From NCBI RefSeq assembly GCF_014212495.1, contig NZ_JACKZC010000006.1, positions 248,001 to 312,000 on the forward strand: a stretch of 64,000 nt of DNA, read 5' to 3'. Numbering within the stretch: position 1 is the first letter of the stretch; each line of letters begins with the position of its first letter. Source of the DNA: Pontibacter sp. Tf4 (GTDB taxonomy: Bacteria; Bacteroidota; Bacteroidia; Cytophagales; Hymenobacteraceae). Below are positions 45,640 through 55,407 of this stretch, piece after piece. Below the pieces are notes generated by a model, which worked only from the letters and a program-made list of their open reading frames with translations, searched no databases and was not told where the DNA came from. The position numbers and the translations under genes are program-made.

Positions 45640-45972
45640 ATGGAAAACTTCACTTTTGAGCAACTGCCCCAGGCCATGCGTCTGCTCTTCGAAAAAATGG
45701 AACACCTGGAGTTGCGTCTGTCAGAGCATCTCCAACCACAGGACACGGAGGTAATCTTCAATGTCACCCAGGCCGCTGCTTTTTTGCACCTTTCCGTCGC
45801 CACTGTCTACGTGAAAACCTGTCGTCGGGAAATTCCCTTCAACAAGAAGGGTAAGCGCCTATACTTCTATAAAAATGAGTTAGCTGAGTGGATCCGGCAG
45901 GGAAGAAAAAAGACAATACCAGAAATCCAGCAGGAAACCAGCCAGCACATGCTAATCAAACGCAAAATCTGA
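45640..45972 (+). CDS. Excisionase-family helix-turn-helix protein
   Basis: 110 residues. A coiled N terminus (about 1-35), then a MerR/excisionase-type HTH: VIFNVTQAAAFLHLSVATVY, TCRREIPFNKKGKRLYFYKN and ELAEWIRQGRKK, the 'HTH_17' pattern. In Bacteroidota integrative elements these small proteins direct excision or regulate cargo. Follows the RteC-like gene by 86 bases on the same strand. Confidence 0.88.
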   Translation: MENFTFEQLPQAMRLLFEKMEHLELRLSEHLQPQDTEVIFNVTQAAAFLHLSVATVYVKTCRREIPFNKKGKRLYFYKNELAEWIRQGRKKTIPEIQQETSQHMLIKRKI

Positions 45973-46090
45973 TCATGGCGGCGGTGCAGGCGGCAAGGCC
46001 TTCAACCTGGCCCTGCACCTGCACCGGACAGCTTCGGTCCAAGATGAGATTCAGCTCCTCTCCTAGCAGGCCTTCACTGCTGCGACAACG
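45973..46090 (+). pseudogene. Possible primase/mobilisation gene remnant
   Basis: From about 45974 one frame reads HGGGAGGKAFNLALHLHRTA followed by about ten residues and a stop at about 46065. The 'HG-G-GG-x-NLA' start recalls the zinc-finger primase proteins that follow excisionase genes in related elements (DHGTGKGG-type motif). There is no start codon; it is probably a deletion remnant. Weak. Confidence 0.3.
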
Positions 46091-46143
46091 CCTACGGTCT
46101 ATTCAGTGAATACGAGTGCTCACCTAGGGCAATAGTCGGGCAA

Positions 46144-46178
46144 GGACAGTGAGGGATTCGAACCAACCTGATTACAAA
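46144..46178 (-). other. tRNA-like 3' remnant (Thr, TGT anticodon?)
   Basis: On the minus strand TTTGTAATC (anticodon loop with TGT) is followed by AGGTTGGTTCGAATCCCTCA. The T loop TTCGAAT is intact but the T stem pairs poorly and bases are missing, so it is not a working tRNA. Like the tRNA-Arg piece at 37218 it starts at the anticodon loop, is on the minus strand and shares GGATTCGAACCAA (plus strand). Possibly a second att scar. Confidence 0.4.
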
Positions 46179-46335
46179 CTGGCCATCAATACTTTACGGC
46201 AACCCCTCTCATCTACTCACCTGATCACTCACTTCTTTTGTGACAAGAATAACTGCAAATCTCACAATAAAGATATGCATTCATCATTGAGTTTACAACT
46301 TTCGTCCGGGTGTTCCATACTTACAATTACAAAGC

Positions 46336-47532
46336 TCAAGGTATAAGGCTATAGTCTAGCGGCAACATGTCGCCAATCTTCTCGAAACCCCAATAGCCTT
46401 CCAATAACAGATCAAGCGGAGGCGAAACAGTACCGTTCTCCTCTACCAGCACGAAAGCAGACTGCAGGGAGATAACAGAAGTCTGGTACATAGGGTGCCT
46501 TTTCCGGAAGGGGTGTTGTAGGTAAACATAGACCTGTTCTTCCTTTTCGCCGGTATACACGATTTGCAGGTAGTCCCTGAAGCGCAGCAACACACTATCC
46601 TGGCTTACCTGCAGGTATTCCTGATAAGGAACCTTACGGGCATCTAACTGCTCAATGTGCTTTGGCAGCCCTGCCCGCTGCAGCACACTGCGCACCGAGT
46701 CATGTACATAGGCAGGACCCCCCGCTAACCGGCTCAATTCACGGGCCGCAGCAATTTCATTTTCACTTGGCCTGTTGGGATTTGGCATGCGGTAGAGCCG
46801 GCGCAGGTTAAACCCCTGCTCTTCCAGTTTTTTTGCACGCAGTGCCCGTATGAAATGCATGGCTGAACCGTTATAAGCCACAGCTCTTTTCTTTGCCCAC
46901 CGCTTTTGCTTGCTTCTCCCCCCTTCTAAGGGAATGTAGCGCGGGTACCCCATGAAATAGCAATAGCCTCCCCGGGTGTAAAGCTTGAATTCCTCGAGCA
47001 AGTACTCTATTTTATACCCCAAAGCCTGGTTCTCGATCTGTAGCAATTCATCCGATGCGACATCCAATATCCCTGTGTTAGGGTCAAAGACGATAGTTAG
47101 CACTTCTGGGTTTAACAGCCGACATTGCCCACCCAAGGCGCTTCTTCCCAGGAAGTTTTGCTTGAATACTTCCAGGTTGATGTACCACTCTTCATCCCTC
47201 TTTCCAAGCACGACAGATTCCTGCAAGCCTATCACCTTTTTGCTCATTTTAAAAAGCAGGTCTGGCAGTGGCAGCCTAGTGTCAAGCGAGTAAATTATAG
47301 GCTCATAGCCCAGGTAGGTAACAATGAGCTCGAATTTACCTGCAGACAGTGTGAGCGAAAACTTTCCGTGCTCGTCAGTGGCAGTCCCCCGGGTAGTGGT
47401 GTTTATATAAACCGACACAAACTCCAGCGGCTCTCCGGAAGCTTCGTCTATTACCCTCCCGGATAAGGTATGCTGGGCCTGTGATGGAAAACTTAAGAAC
47501 AGGAACAACAGAAGTAACAGGTGGATTTTCAT
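46336..47532 (-). CDS. Carboxypeptidase-regulatory-like domain protein, secreted
   Basis: 398 residues. Signal peptide ending FPSQAQ, then a CarboxypepD_reg-like beta-sandwich (HTLSGRVIDEASGEPLEFVS; RGTATDEHGKFSLTL; VTYLGYEP; about 22-110). The remaining 280 residues are an unrecognised soluble region. The architecture is common in Bacteroidota surface or periplasmic proteins related to SusC-like receptors, but there is no barrel here. Transcribed alone. Confidence 0.82.
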   Translation of the reverse strand: MKIHLLLLLFLFLSFPSQAQHTLSGRVIDEASGEPLEFVSVYINTTTRGTATDEHGKFSLTLSAGKFELIVTYLGYEPIIYSLDTRLPLPDLLFKMSKKVIGLQESVVLGKRDEEWYINLEVFKQNFLGRSALGGQCRLLNPEVLTIVFDPNTGILDVASDELLQIENQALGYKIEYLLEEFKLYTRGGYCYFMGYPRYIPLEGGRSKQKRWAKKRAVAYNGSAMHFIRALRAKKLEEQGFNLRRLYRMPNPNRPSENEIAAARELSRLAGGPAYVHDSVRSVLQRAGLPKHIEQLDARKVPYQEYLQVSQDSVLLRFRDYLQIVYTGEKEEQVYVYLQHPFRKRHPMYQTSVISLQSAFVLVEENGTVSPPLDLLLEGYWGFEKIGDMLPLDYSLIP

Positions 47533-47895
47533 AAAAGCTTCATTGATTATTACAGCTAAAAAAGCGAAGATTTAAAGCAAACACTTTTGAAGCCTTTATT
47601 ATTACGAACATGTCGTAATTCTACGAAATTATCGTAACAATAGAAATAGATTTATCTTTTTATGTTCCGTCTTTAAGGTTCCAGGGCATTTGTAATGCTA
47701 CCATTTGCCATAAGTAGTTTCACAACTTCCTGCGCTGCTATGGCACAGGTACAATAATGGATTAATAGGAAGCAGATGCATTGTTATTTCTGAAAAACCA
47801 CAGATGCAACCGCTCAGATTTCAGGGATTTATTTTCCCGCGGGGCAGTAGGGAAACGCGATGTCCGCGTGCTTGCTAATAACCTGGGCAATGAAT
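47533..47895. other. Gene-free stretch
   Basis: Upstream region of the carboxypeptidase-regulatory protein gene. AT-rich near 47600-47660 with a small dyad (TCGTAATTCTACGA). No gene seen. Confidence 0.4.
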
Positions 47896-48897
47896 TTATA
47901 GCTTTTGAAGTCACTCTTTCCAATCCTGCGCTACCTGATACCACCCGAAATCGTCATAGTTTACGCTTCCACTTTCGTCAAACCCAAAGAAATTATGCTC
48001 TCTTTCGACATAAGGTCTGAAGTTAAAGTTTTTCTTTTTGTCACGGATAGCCTCGATGCGCATGAAATCAAAAAAAGGGCAACGATGTCTTCTGTACCAT
48101 AAGCCTCTAGCACAGGAATCTTTAACTTGCGCAATGAGCTTATTGGAGGCTGTGAGAAGTTATAGATAGATTTAAAGGTTGTCTCTCTCTGTACCTGGTT
48201 ATTCTCCGGATCGTTTACCAGATCCTGCCAGAACTGAAACTGCTTCTCTGTGACCGTACCCAATGAGTCGTCCTGCTGCCTTATCTGTGAAACCATAGTC
48301 ATCATTCTTCCGGAAGGGTTAGCGCCGGAAAAGACAAGCCGGTTAACATCTTTGGATCACTCCGCCAGTTTAGCCGCTACAGCCGCTCCTTCCGAATGAC
48401 CAGCGACGACCATGTCCCTGTTACCTACCAGCTTTGCTTCTACAGTAACTTTATTACTTCTTTGTTTCTGCCGGCATAGTATTCCAGTTGATCCCGCTCG
48501 ATATATTTTGAAGGAAAACCGCCTGTCTGTGGGTTAATATAGGCTATGTCTCTTCGCAACTCAGCCGTTTTTTTGATAAGCGGCACAAAAGGTTTGCTGA
48601 TTATAGCAAGGTGATAGCTGTCTAGCAGGATTTCAGCATACATGGAAAGACGCTGTAGGACTCCCCATTTTCTTTGAGCAGGATGAGTGGTACCGGAAGC
48701 GACCCTTGCACAAAAAGGAACAGAGGCTTCTCTATTTTCTCTTCTCCCTGTCTTGACATCACCAGTATCTCCACTGTGTCCCGCTTGTAAAGAGTCTGTA
48801 AATACCTGAGTCCAAAATCAGCTGGTTTCTTAGCTTGGGCCGCTGCTTGTGTTTACATCACTAAAAGCAGGAGAAAGAGCAGTAGAATTTGTTTCAT
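47896..48897 (-). pseudogene. Alpha/beta hydrolase pseudogene
   Basis: Reading leftwards from ATG 48897: a signal peptide with a TAA at codon 15, then AKKPADFGLRYLQTLYKRDT and further matching sequence; a frameshift near 48643 to YAEILLDSYHLAIISKPFVP; another near 48440 to the nucleophile elbow VVAGHSEGAAVAAKLAE; an in-frame TGA near 48360; a frameshift near 48090 to RIEAIRDKKKNFNFRPYV and HNFFGFDESG; and a late TGA. At least five lesions, so the gene is dead. The intact form would be a secreted serine hydrolase of about 330 residues. Confidence 0.88.
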
Positions 48898-49014
48898 TTA
48901 TCTTTTTAATTTTATGCCCGCATGCCTTCCAACTGCTTCTCACCCTTAACCGAAGGCATAGATGTCATACTTGACGGGATAGTTCTTATATGTATTTTTA
49001 AAGATACACTATTC

Positions 49015-50607
49015 TTACTTTGCTTTCACTACTTTCTTCACCACCTGCTGTCTATTCTCAAAAGTGAAAATAAACAGGTACAGACCAGCGGCATAACCCG
49101 ATAGGTCTACCTCGTCCTCAAAACTCAACCTTTTTAGATCTTCCCGCACAACTTGCCCAATCGCATTTACAATGTGAAGGCTAAAATTCTGCTTCCCACC
49201 ACAGGCAAGGAGGTTAAACTTTACGACACCTGTGGCAGGATTCGGATACAGATCGAACACTGAGAATGTACATTCATCGGCTGCAGGGCAGGACACAGGT
49301 TCTAAGCCGTTGAAGTAAGACTGTATGAAGTTGGGCAGACCGGCATCAATTGGCTGCCCGCTGAAGGTAAGTGTACTATAGCTTGGCCTACTGTCAAATC
49401 CCTTTTTATTAGGGGCATGAAGCACAACCACATTATTGTTGCCTAAGCTCGGATCAAGCACCATCCAGTTATTCCCAATCATGTAGATCTTGCCATCAGG
49501 CGCAAGTTGCATGTCATTAAATCCGCCCCCGATTCCACCCTGGGGCGGTCTGTTAAACAACGGGTTGTCCATGATAACGCTCTGGGCAGAGGTAATGATC
49601 GCCTCTGTGTCACCAGCCAGCAAATCAAACTGCACAATATTATCAGGGTAGTACTCTCCGTCCCGCATCCTGCTTATGTCTACGTTTGATACATAAAGCT
49701 TCGAGTTATCGGGCGAGAAGGATACACCAAACTGTTCATGTAGATTTCCAAGGTTCACATAATTCGATAAGATACCTGTAGCTGCATCGAAGTCAAACAG
49801 GTCGAAAGGGCGTGCTCCCCCATTCACGGCAACAGCCAGTTTCTTCCCATCAGGAGAAGCTTTCATCATGCCCCTGATCTCGCTATTGTCGTGGTTAGGC
49901 TTTTGCCTGTGAACAGAGCCAATGCGCTGCACAAACGGGGATGAAATACCAGCTGGAGTGATGAGGTGAACGACAAAAGCATCGCTATCCCACTCGTGCG
50001 TTACAAGCCAGTAGTCTCTGCCGTTGCTGTGCGGTACAGCGGTGAGTTTCTCGGTTGCCTTGGTTTGCAGTAGCATGTCCTTTTGCATAGCTACCACATC
50101 GCCTAATCCGTTATTTAACCGCATGTCCACCACTGAATACAGCACGTCCATGCTGTAGGCCAAGGCAGGCACGGTCGTACAAATCTGATATAGTTTATCT
50201 CCTTCCGGGTAGGTTCTGAAATTTTGGTGAAAAACGTAGTAGAGATCTTCGTTCCCGGGCATCGGCACGATCAGGGCAGGTTGCCCGATTCCGTTGGCAC
50301 AATCTAAAGGGGAATAGTGCCCGTTTGGCATTGGCTGGTGCATACTGTTCCGGATGGTTCTTCCATTGGTATAAAAAAGCAGCGCACCTGAATCTTTATC
50401 AGACATGACGGCACTACCCCCGAATGTCACCATATCACCCACTGTAAAATGGACAGGACAACCGCTTTTAAAGTTCATGGCAAGTTTATTCCCGAAATGC
50501 CAATTGGTAGCCTCTCGCTGCGCAAAGCCCGCTACCTGCTGCAGCACAAGCAGTAAAAAAAGAAGCCATTTCATTCTCATCGCTGTGTTCGGGTTTCGTG
50601 TCTGCAT
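49015..50607 (-). CDS. T9SS type A sorting-domain secreted protein
   Basis: 530 residues. Signal peptide (the M-R-M-K-W-L-L start at Met10 or Met12 is likelier than Met1), ending VAGFAQ. The middle contains beta-propeller-like repeats (KASPDGKKLAVAVNGG, GVSFSPDNSKLYVSN, DMQLAPDGKIYMIGN). The C-terminal 75 residues are a Por secretion tail (FDLYPNPATGVVKFNL, ending in a basic VVKKVVKAK), which directs export by the type IX system to the surface. Similar proteins often sit in gliding or adhesion contexts; ligand unknown. Confidence 0.9.
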   Translation of the reverse strand: MQTRNPNTAMRMKWLLFLLLVLQQVAGFAQREATNWHFGNKLAMNFKSGCPVHFTVGDMVTFGGSAVMSDKDSGALLFYTNGRTIRNSMHQPMPNGHYSPLDCANGIGQPALIVPMPGNEDLYYVFHQNFRTYPEGDKLYQICTTVPALAYSMDVLYSVVDMRLNNGLGDVVAMQKDMLLQTKATEKLTAVPHSNGRDYWLVTHEWDSDAFVVHLITPAGISSPFVQRIGSVHRQKPNHDNSEIRGMMKASPDGKKLAVAVNGGARPFDLFDFDAATGILSNYVNLGNLHEQFGVSFSPDNSKLYVSNVDISRMRDGEYYPDNIVQFDLLAGDTEAIITSAQSVIMDNPLFNRPPQGGIGGGFNDMQLAPDGKIYMIGNNWMVLDPSLGNNNVVVLHAPNKKGFDSRPSYSTLTFSGQPIDAGLPNFIQSYFNGLEPVSCPAADECTFSVFDLYPNPATGVVKFNLLACGGKQNFSLHIVNAIGQVVREDLKRLSFEDEVDLSGYAAGLYLFIFTFENRQQVVKKVVKAK

Positions 50608-50864
50608 CTAATGCATCCAGTGTTTCTTGTTTTTGGAATCAACTATTGGTGGTCCACCACTATACACTTTAGTCTTATATACTTTGTTACATTTTCAAAA
50701 ATCATATTTATCATAAAGTAAGCCGAAAACGAAACAGTCAGGTTCTGGTCCTTTTGTGATGTGAAGGAGGTGGTGAAAAAACCAGGAATACCATAAGCGT
50801 GGATTGCACATTTATATGCTCCTGGGAGCTTTTATTTACGTTTAATTCTATAGCGTGACCTATC
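50608..50864. other. Short gene-free gap
   Basis: 257 bases between minus-strand genes; AT-rich near 50640-50720. Nothing recognised. Confidence 0.3.
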
Positions 50865-52010
50865 TTATTTATTTAATATCTTGTCTAACGCTTCACCATA
50901 TACATCCATTCCTACGATGGTTCCACTAGCATCAATTATGACATTGGATGGTAATGAAACTATGTTTAAGAATCGGGCTACGGGCGAATGACTTGCCTGT
51001 AAATCTGATACCTGCAACCAACCTGTATTATCTTGTGCTACCGCTTTTTTCCATTTCGTGGCATCTGTATCCAGCGAAAAGCCTATTACCTCAAGCCCCT
51101 TTTTTTTGTACTCAGGATAACTCGCCCGCATATCTATATTTACTTTACGGCATGGGCCGCACCAACTAGCCCAGAACTCTATAAGTGTGTACTTACTTTT
51201 GTAGTTTTCAAGACCCAGTCTTACACGCTTTCCAGTTTCATCTACCCCCACTATTTCTGGCATCTTCTGTCCAATATATTTCTTGCTGATTGGATTGACA
51301 GGAACAGCATCTGCTTCAGATAGATTTCTCACAGCAGTCAGTTTACTGAGTAGTCGCTGGCCTAACTGGCTACGTTTTACATCCTCTTTTAAAGCAGAAT
51401 AAACAGGCATATAGTTTTTATAGGAAAAGTCAGGCGCATCGCCCATAAAATAAGCTACTGCATAGTTGTCTGAATTTTCCAATGCAACCGTTTTATAACT
51501 TTCTGCAATTTCTAAATCCAGTAACACCAACTCCCGTTGCAGAGAAGTCATCTGCTGTTTATCCTGGCTCAGATCTATTTCATCGAGAAGTTCTAATTTG
51601 CGCCTTGTCTGGGCTCTGTTATTTTTATAGAATTCGCGCCACACATTATGGAACGGTGAGGTAGTAATCACGCTATCTTTGTAGATAAAGTAATTTGCCT
51701 CTTTCACTGCCGTCAAATTCAGAGTATACTTATTTCCGTCAAGTAAAATTTTGACGCCGCCGCTCTTATAGTTTAGCATAGCAACGGTGGGTTCAGCAAG
51801 GGTACCAGTAAAGGTAGCTTTACCATCTTTTACTACTGATTGTTGTACCCTATCGTGAAAGGAGAATTCCAACTTTATCACCTCCCCGTCTACTACCCCT
51901 CCTTTAGTATTGTAAGGATCTGAGAAGGACACATCAACATGATAGGTTAATTGCGCATAACTGCTACAGCAGCAAAAACCAAGAAGTAATAGTAAGATAA
52001 GGTGTCTCAT
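50865..52010 (-). CDS. TlpA-like thiol-disulfide oxidoreductase with DUF4369-type N domain
   Basis: 381 residues. Signal peptide MRHLILLLLLGFCCCSSYA, an N-terminal beta domain (22-120) typical of Bacteroidota TlpA proteins, a helical linker with RRKLELLDEIDLSQDKQ, then a thioredoxin domain from about 245 with EFWASWCGPCRKV (CxxC) and SLPSNVIIDASG (cis-Pro). Periplasmic, probably a disulfide reductase. A similar but longer gene lies directly upstream on the same strand (161-base gap). Confidence 0.9.
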   Translation of the reverse strand: MRHLILLLLLGFCCCSSYAQLTYHVDVSFSDPYNTKGGVVDGEVIKLEFSFHDRVQQSVVKDGKATFTGTLAEPTVAMLNYKSGGVKILLDGNKYTLNLTAVKEANYFIYKDSVITTSPFHNVWREFYKNNRAQTRRKLELLDEIDLSQDKQQMTSLQRELVLLDLEIAESYKTVALENSDNYAVAYFMGDAPDFSYKNYMPVYSALKEDVKRSQLGQRLLSKLTAVRNLSEADAVPVNPISKKYIGQKMPEIVGVDETGKRVRLGLENYKSKYTLIEFWASWCGPCRKVNIDMRASYPEYKKKGLEVIGFSLDTDATKWKKAVAQDNTGWLQVSDLQASHSPVARFLNIVSLPSNVIIDASGTIVGMDVYGEALDKILNK

Positions 52011-52171
52011 GTATGTAAAGTTTAGGTTGTATTGGATTTTATTGCTCGATACAGTTTACGTTTTGGGTTTTATGCACTATAGGTGATGTTATCAGATATT
52101 TGGATTCCTGATTCTGTGCATTACATTAAGACTTTATGTTTAGACTCTTTCCACATCCAGATTAAAGTAAA

Positions 52172-53659
52172 TCATTCCTTAATATACCTATCGAGAAGCT
52201 TTACTAATTCAGGGCTATCCGGACCGGGGGCATTCTCATGTAATAAGGCACCAGATTTTCCGAAAATAAGGTAACGAGGCAATGTTCTTAAACTGATCTG
52301 CTTCGTAAGACCGGCATCTCTAGGATTTAGCAGTAAAAAGTTATCCTCAGAAGACACCAGGCCCACTTTTTCGGCTGCTTTTTCCCAAGCAGTAAATTTA
52401 TCGTCGATAGATAGGTATATAAATACTATCGGTTCCCCCTTATACTGCTCCCGTAGCAGATGTGACGCAGGCATGACTGACAAACAGGGTTTGCACCAGC
52501 TTGCCCATAAGTCCACATAAATTACTCTTCCCTTGTTTTCATCAATTAACTTATTAAACTCAACTTTTCTCGTATTAAACAAATTTGTTAACGTGGAGGA
52601 GCCTGGTGGGCTATTCGGCTTATTATTAAAATTCTTGTCTAGATAGGCTATATAAGCTGTATCTCGCACATCTACCTTAAATTGTTTCAGGTAAGCATTA
52701 AAGATGGCTTTAGGTTCTTCATCCTGAATCATCTGAAGACAGTAGAAGAGCAGGAGATTCTTTACATTGTGATTTCCTATCTTCGCTTTAACTTTTTCAT
52801 ACCCTTCCTTGTAGTCAAGTGAAATACCTTGTGAATGCCTCACTTTTCTAATCCCCATCAGATCACTCCACAAATATTTGTATTTTAAAAACCTGTGAAA
52901 AAAATCATCAAAGATCAGACGATCATTATTTACTAATTCTGACAAAGGGAAACTGACTGACTCATCAGTTCTATAGGGTGCTAAGGTTGGGTCAAGCAAT
53001 GCTTCCCATAGCTTATATACCTGTTGCTGAGTAGCAACTTGCCAAATGGAATGTGTTAATAAACCATTAGATTGTAAGGAATCAAGAAATCCCTGCTCCT
53101 GCTGATATTTCGCCTTGATGATTTCAAATCTTTCTGCAACTGTAGCTTTATCTGCGGAAAGTCTCATTATACCACTTTCTTTTAGGGGCTGATTGAATCG
53201 CTTTCTCAAAACAAGTGATAGATTAGTATCATAAGTTTTCGTCTCTCTGTTGATCAGTTGAACATAGGGTATATCATCTCGAAAAGAAAATACGGCGGTA
53301 TCTCCTTTTTGAAAATAGTAGTTAAATGTCACGTAATTGTGGAACAGGTCAACTGACTGTAATTTCCTGTCAGTTATTACCACTATGGTATCCTCCTGCT
53401 CTTTATTCTGCAACTCAACATCAATCCTATCAATCACGTTTTCATAATAACGAACGTTATTCGCAGTATAAAAAGAACTTTTCTTATTACTGTTGGCTTG
53501 ATCATTCCTGGAAAAAATAAGAACAATGTTATTGACTTCTCTTGGTATAATTCTTTCTACACCATAAGACTGTTCCGCTTCAGTAGTGGCTCGCTTAGTA
53601 TCACATGAGGCTACAGCAAAAGGTATAGCAACTGACAGTAGAAACTTATCTATCTTCAT
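52172..53659 (-). CDS. TlpA-family lipoprotein thiol-disulfide oxidoreductase
   Basis: 495 residues. Lipobox AVASC (Cys19), a long divergent N-terminal region (20-360) and a C-terminal thioredoxin domain: DLWASWCKPCLSVMPASHLL and LRTLPRYLIFGKSG. Membrane-anchored redox protein facing the periplasm. The N-terminal part has no recognised domain. AT-rich compared with region 1. Likely co-transcribed with the second TlpA gene downstream. Confidence 0.9.
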   Translation of the reverse strand: MKIDKFLLSVAIPFAVASCDTKRATTEAEQSYGVERIIPREVNNIVLIFSRNDQANSNKKSSFYTANNVRYYENVIDRIDVELQNKEQEDTIVVITDRKLQSVDLFHNYVTFNYYFQKGDTAVFSFRDDIPYVQLINRETKTYDTNLSLVLRKRFNQPLKESGIMRLSADKATVAERFEIIKAKYQQEQGFLDSLQSNGLLTHSIWQVATQQQVYKLWEALLDPTLAPYRTDESVSFPLSELVNNDRLIFDDFFHRFLKYKYLWSDLMGIRKVRHSQGISLDYKEGYEKVKAKIGNHNVKNLLLFYCLQMIQDEEPKAIFNAYLKQFKVDVRDTAYIAYLDKNFNNKPNSPPGSSTLTNLFNTRKVEFNKLIDENKGRVIYVDLWASWCKPCLSVMPASHLLREQYKGEPIVFIYLSIDDKFTAWEKAAEKVGLVSSEDNFLLLNPRDAGLTKQISLRTLPRYLIFGKSGALLHENAPGPDSPELVKLLDRYIKE

Positions 53660-53863
53660 ATTTTTGAATGAGTAAGCAATCTTTTTTATAAATATGCGAT
53701 TAGCACCAACGCTTCATTTCCTGAAATATCTCTCAACTGTGGCGGTGATTTCATTGCAGGTAACCTTTAAAGTTATCTGCCCTATTCTGCATCAGAAGTC
53801 CCGCCTCTTCCTCGCTATATGCATGTTCCACATATTAACAATGATATGGGAAGTCCCACCTGT

Positions 53864-54013
53864 TTACTTCCCGGAGATATCTCGGCACTTTTTGGATGAA
53901 CTGCTTTCTTTGTGGATTTGAGCAGAGATCTTGCGCCACACCTTCCCAGAAGGGACATGGATATTGAACTTCTCTTTGTTAGCTTGTATAAGCTTAATCA
54001 ACTTCTTGGACAT
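53864..54013 (-). pseudogene. Fragment of an anti-sigma-like protein (N terminus)
   Basis: 49 codons starting MSKKLIKLIQANKEKFNIHV, then PSGKVWRKISAQI, the common N-terminal pattern of short Bacteroidota anti-sigma or membrane proteins ('F-x-x-N-R-E-x-F-D-x-x-x-P-x-x-x-W-x-x-I'). It stops before any membrane helix. Probably a truncated remnant; weak. Confidence 0.35.
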
Positions 54014-54512
54014 CGGTAAATTGTTAAATCTTGTTTCATTCAAAATTTCATGTTTCCTTTCCTGCAGGTGACACGCTATTTCTTCAGGAAAGGCTTTTAG
54101 GCAGGATATTATCATGAAAAACTCCCTGATACGACACATGGAGCCAGGGATCAGCCAGCAGGGTGAATCCCAGGGTACTCCGGTCCAGACAGGCAGTATG
54201 GTCTCAGGCCCACATACCGCAGAGACTTCAATAGCAGCTGCAGGTGAATCCTGCTGGTGTACGTGCCAGCAAAAGGTCAAAAAACATACCGCTTCCCGGA
54301 TGTGGGTATAACAGGAGACTACACTACAAAGAGTGAACCGCAGTGATCTCCCAGGAGACTCGAGCAAAATGCCTGCGCCTCCGCATCAGAATCAAAGTCA
54401 TTCATCCCCACACGGACAACTACCGGGAACCTGTCAGGGAGTTGTTTCGGGGCAATCCTGCACCTTTCGCACTGGCATCAAGTGTCAAGACTGTATGATC
54501 CCACGTCCCCGC

Positions 54513-54692
54513 CTACTCCTCCGCTGTCACCCTCTTGATTTCCCCGCAATCAGTTAATAGGGCGATTTTGGCATCTTTGATGTTTTCAATTACAGCGAAG
54601 TCTCCATCGTGTTCCTTTAGAGCAATAAGGAGGGGCCTGGTAAATTTTCCCAGCAGTGTGTCCATGTCTTTATGAATGGCCTGGTGCACCAC
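54513..54692 (-). CDS. Possible small or truncated protein
   Basis: Frame with a possible GTG start at 54692, open further up to a stop at about 54722. It encodes VVHQAIHKDMDTLLGKFTRP, then ALKEHDGDFAVIENIKDAKI and a hydrophilic end. Codon pattern looks coding, but I do not recognise it; it may be the 3' end of a lost gene. Confidence 0.25.
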   Translation of the reverse strand: MVHQAIHKDMDTLLGKFTRPLLIALKEHDGDFAVIENIKDAKIALLTDCGEIKRVTAEE

Positions 54693-55213
54693 CCCCAGTC
54701 CTGCCAGCCCATCGCTGACTTACAAAAGAGTTTGAAAATCAGGATGGATATAAAGTTTTTCTTCGGGATGCCCGGTTCACGGGAATGTCATTTCTGCTTA
54801 GCAACTTCCCAACTATAAATAAAATAGACCGGTGTGTGCACCCCCGGTTAAGAGCAGGAAGAGCAAGAGAAATATTCATACAGATACGTTGGTTTTCATA
54901 CGGATTGCTTTGGATGCCTGCTTGCTGGCCCACCTTCCAGTGGTTGTACCGGAAGCAATTCCTGAAGCAGGCGCCCATCAGCGGATAATTTCTGGAAGCA
55001 TCCCTGCTTATTCCCATCAGCCAGTGTTTTCCCCATTCGATAACTATACCTTACCTGAATGAAACTATTAAATCTGAGATAGTATCAGAAATTTATTACA
55101 CCAACACCCTGCCTGGGAGGACAAACAGGTGCGTCTGACCTGAAAAACCCTGTTGCAGGGGGGCCGCCTGATGCATTCCCTTGCCTGGGACCCTGCAATT
55201 ATTTTTTATATTG

Positions 55214-55221
55214 TATATTTG
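55214..55221 (+). promoter_or_regulatory. Candidate -7 box upstream of the LytTR regulator
   Basis: TATATTTG (TAnnTTTG) about 190 bases before the response-regulator ATG, in a T-rich context. Confidence 0.35.
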
Positions 55222-55407
55222 TTTTACATGGTGACACAGGCAACGACCGCTATGCAGTATGATAAGAACCTGGCTCTGTATTGAAATACCTGTATTCACC
55301 CCACAGGAATAGCCAGTATTTGTAGCCTGCTCCTTTTTACATGGGAAAACTGGTAGATACCAACCTATTATTTCTTAATTGATCTACGAAAACAAACTCG
55401 TACTTAC

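Larger units (their letters stand above)
53660..55407. other. Gene-poor, decayed stretch
   Basis: About 1.75 kb with no intact gene. Two pieces look like former coding sequence: a 49-codon frame at 53864-54013 (minus) and a start-less frame at 54513-54716 (minus). Elsewhere frames are short with no family pattern. No CTATAG. Confidence 0.5.
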
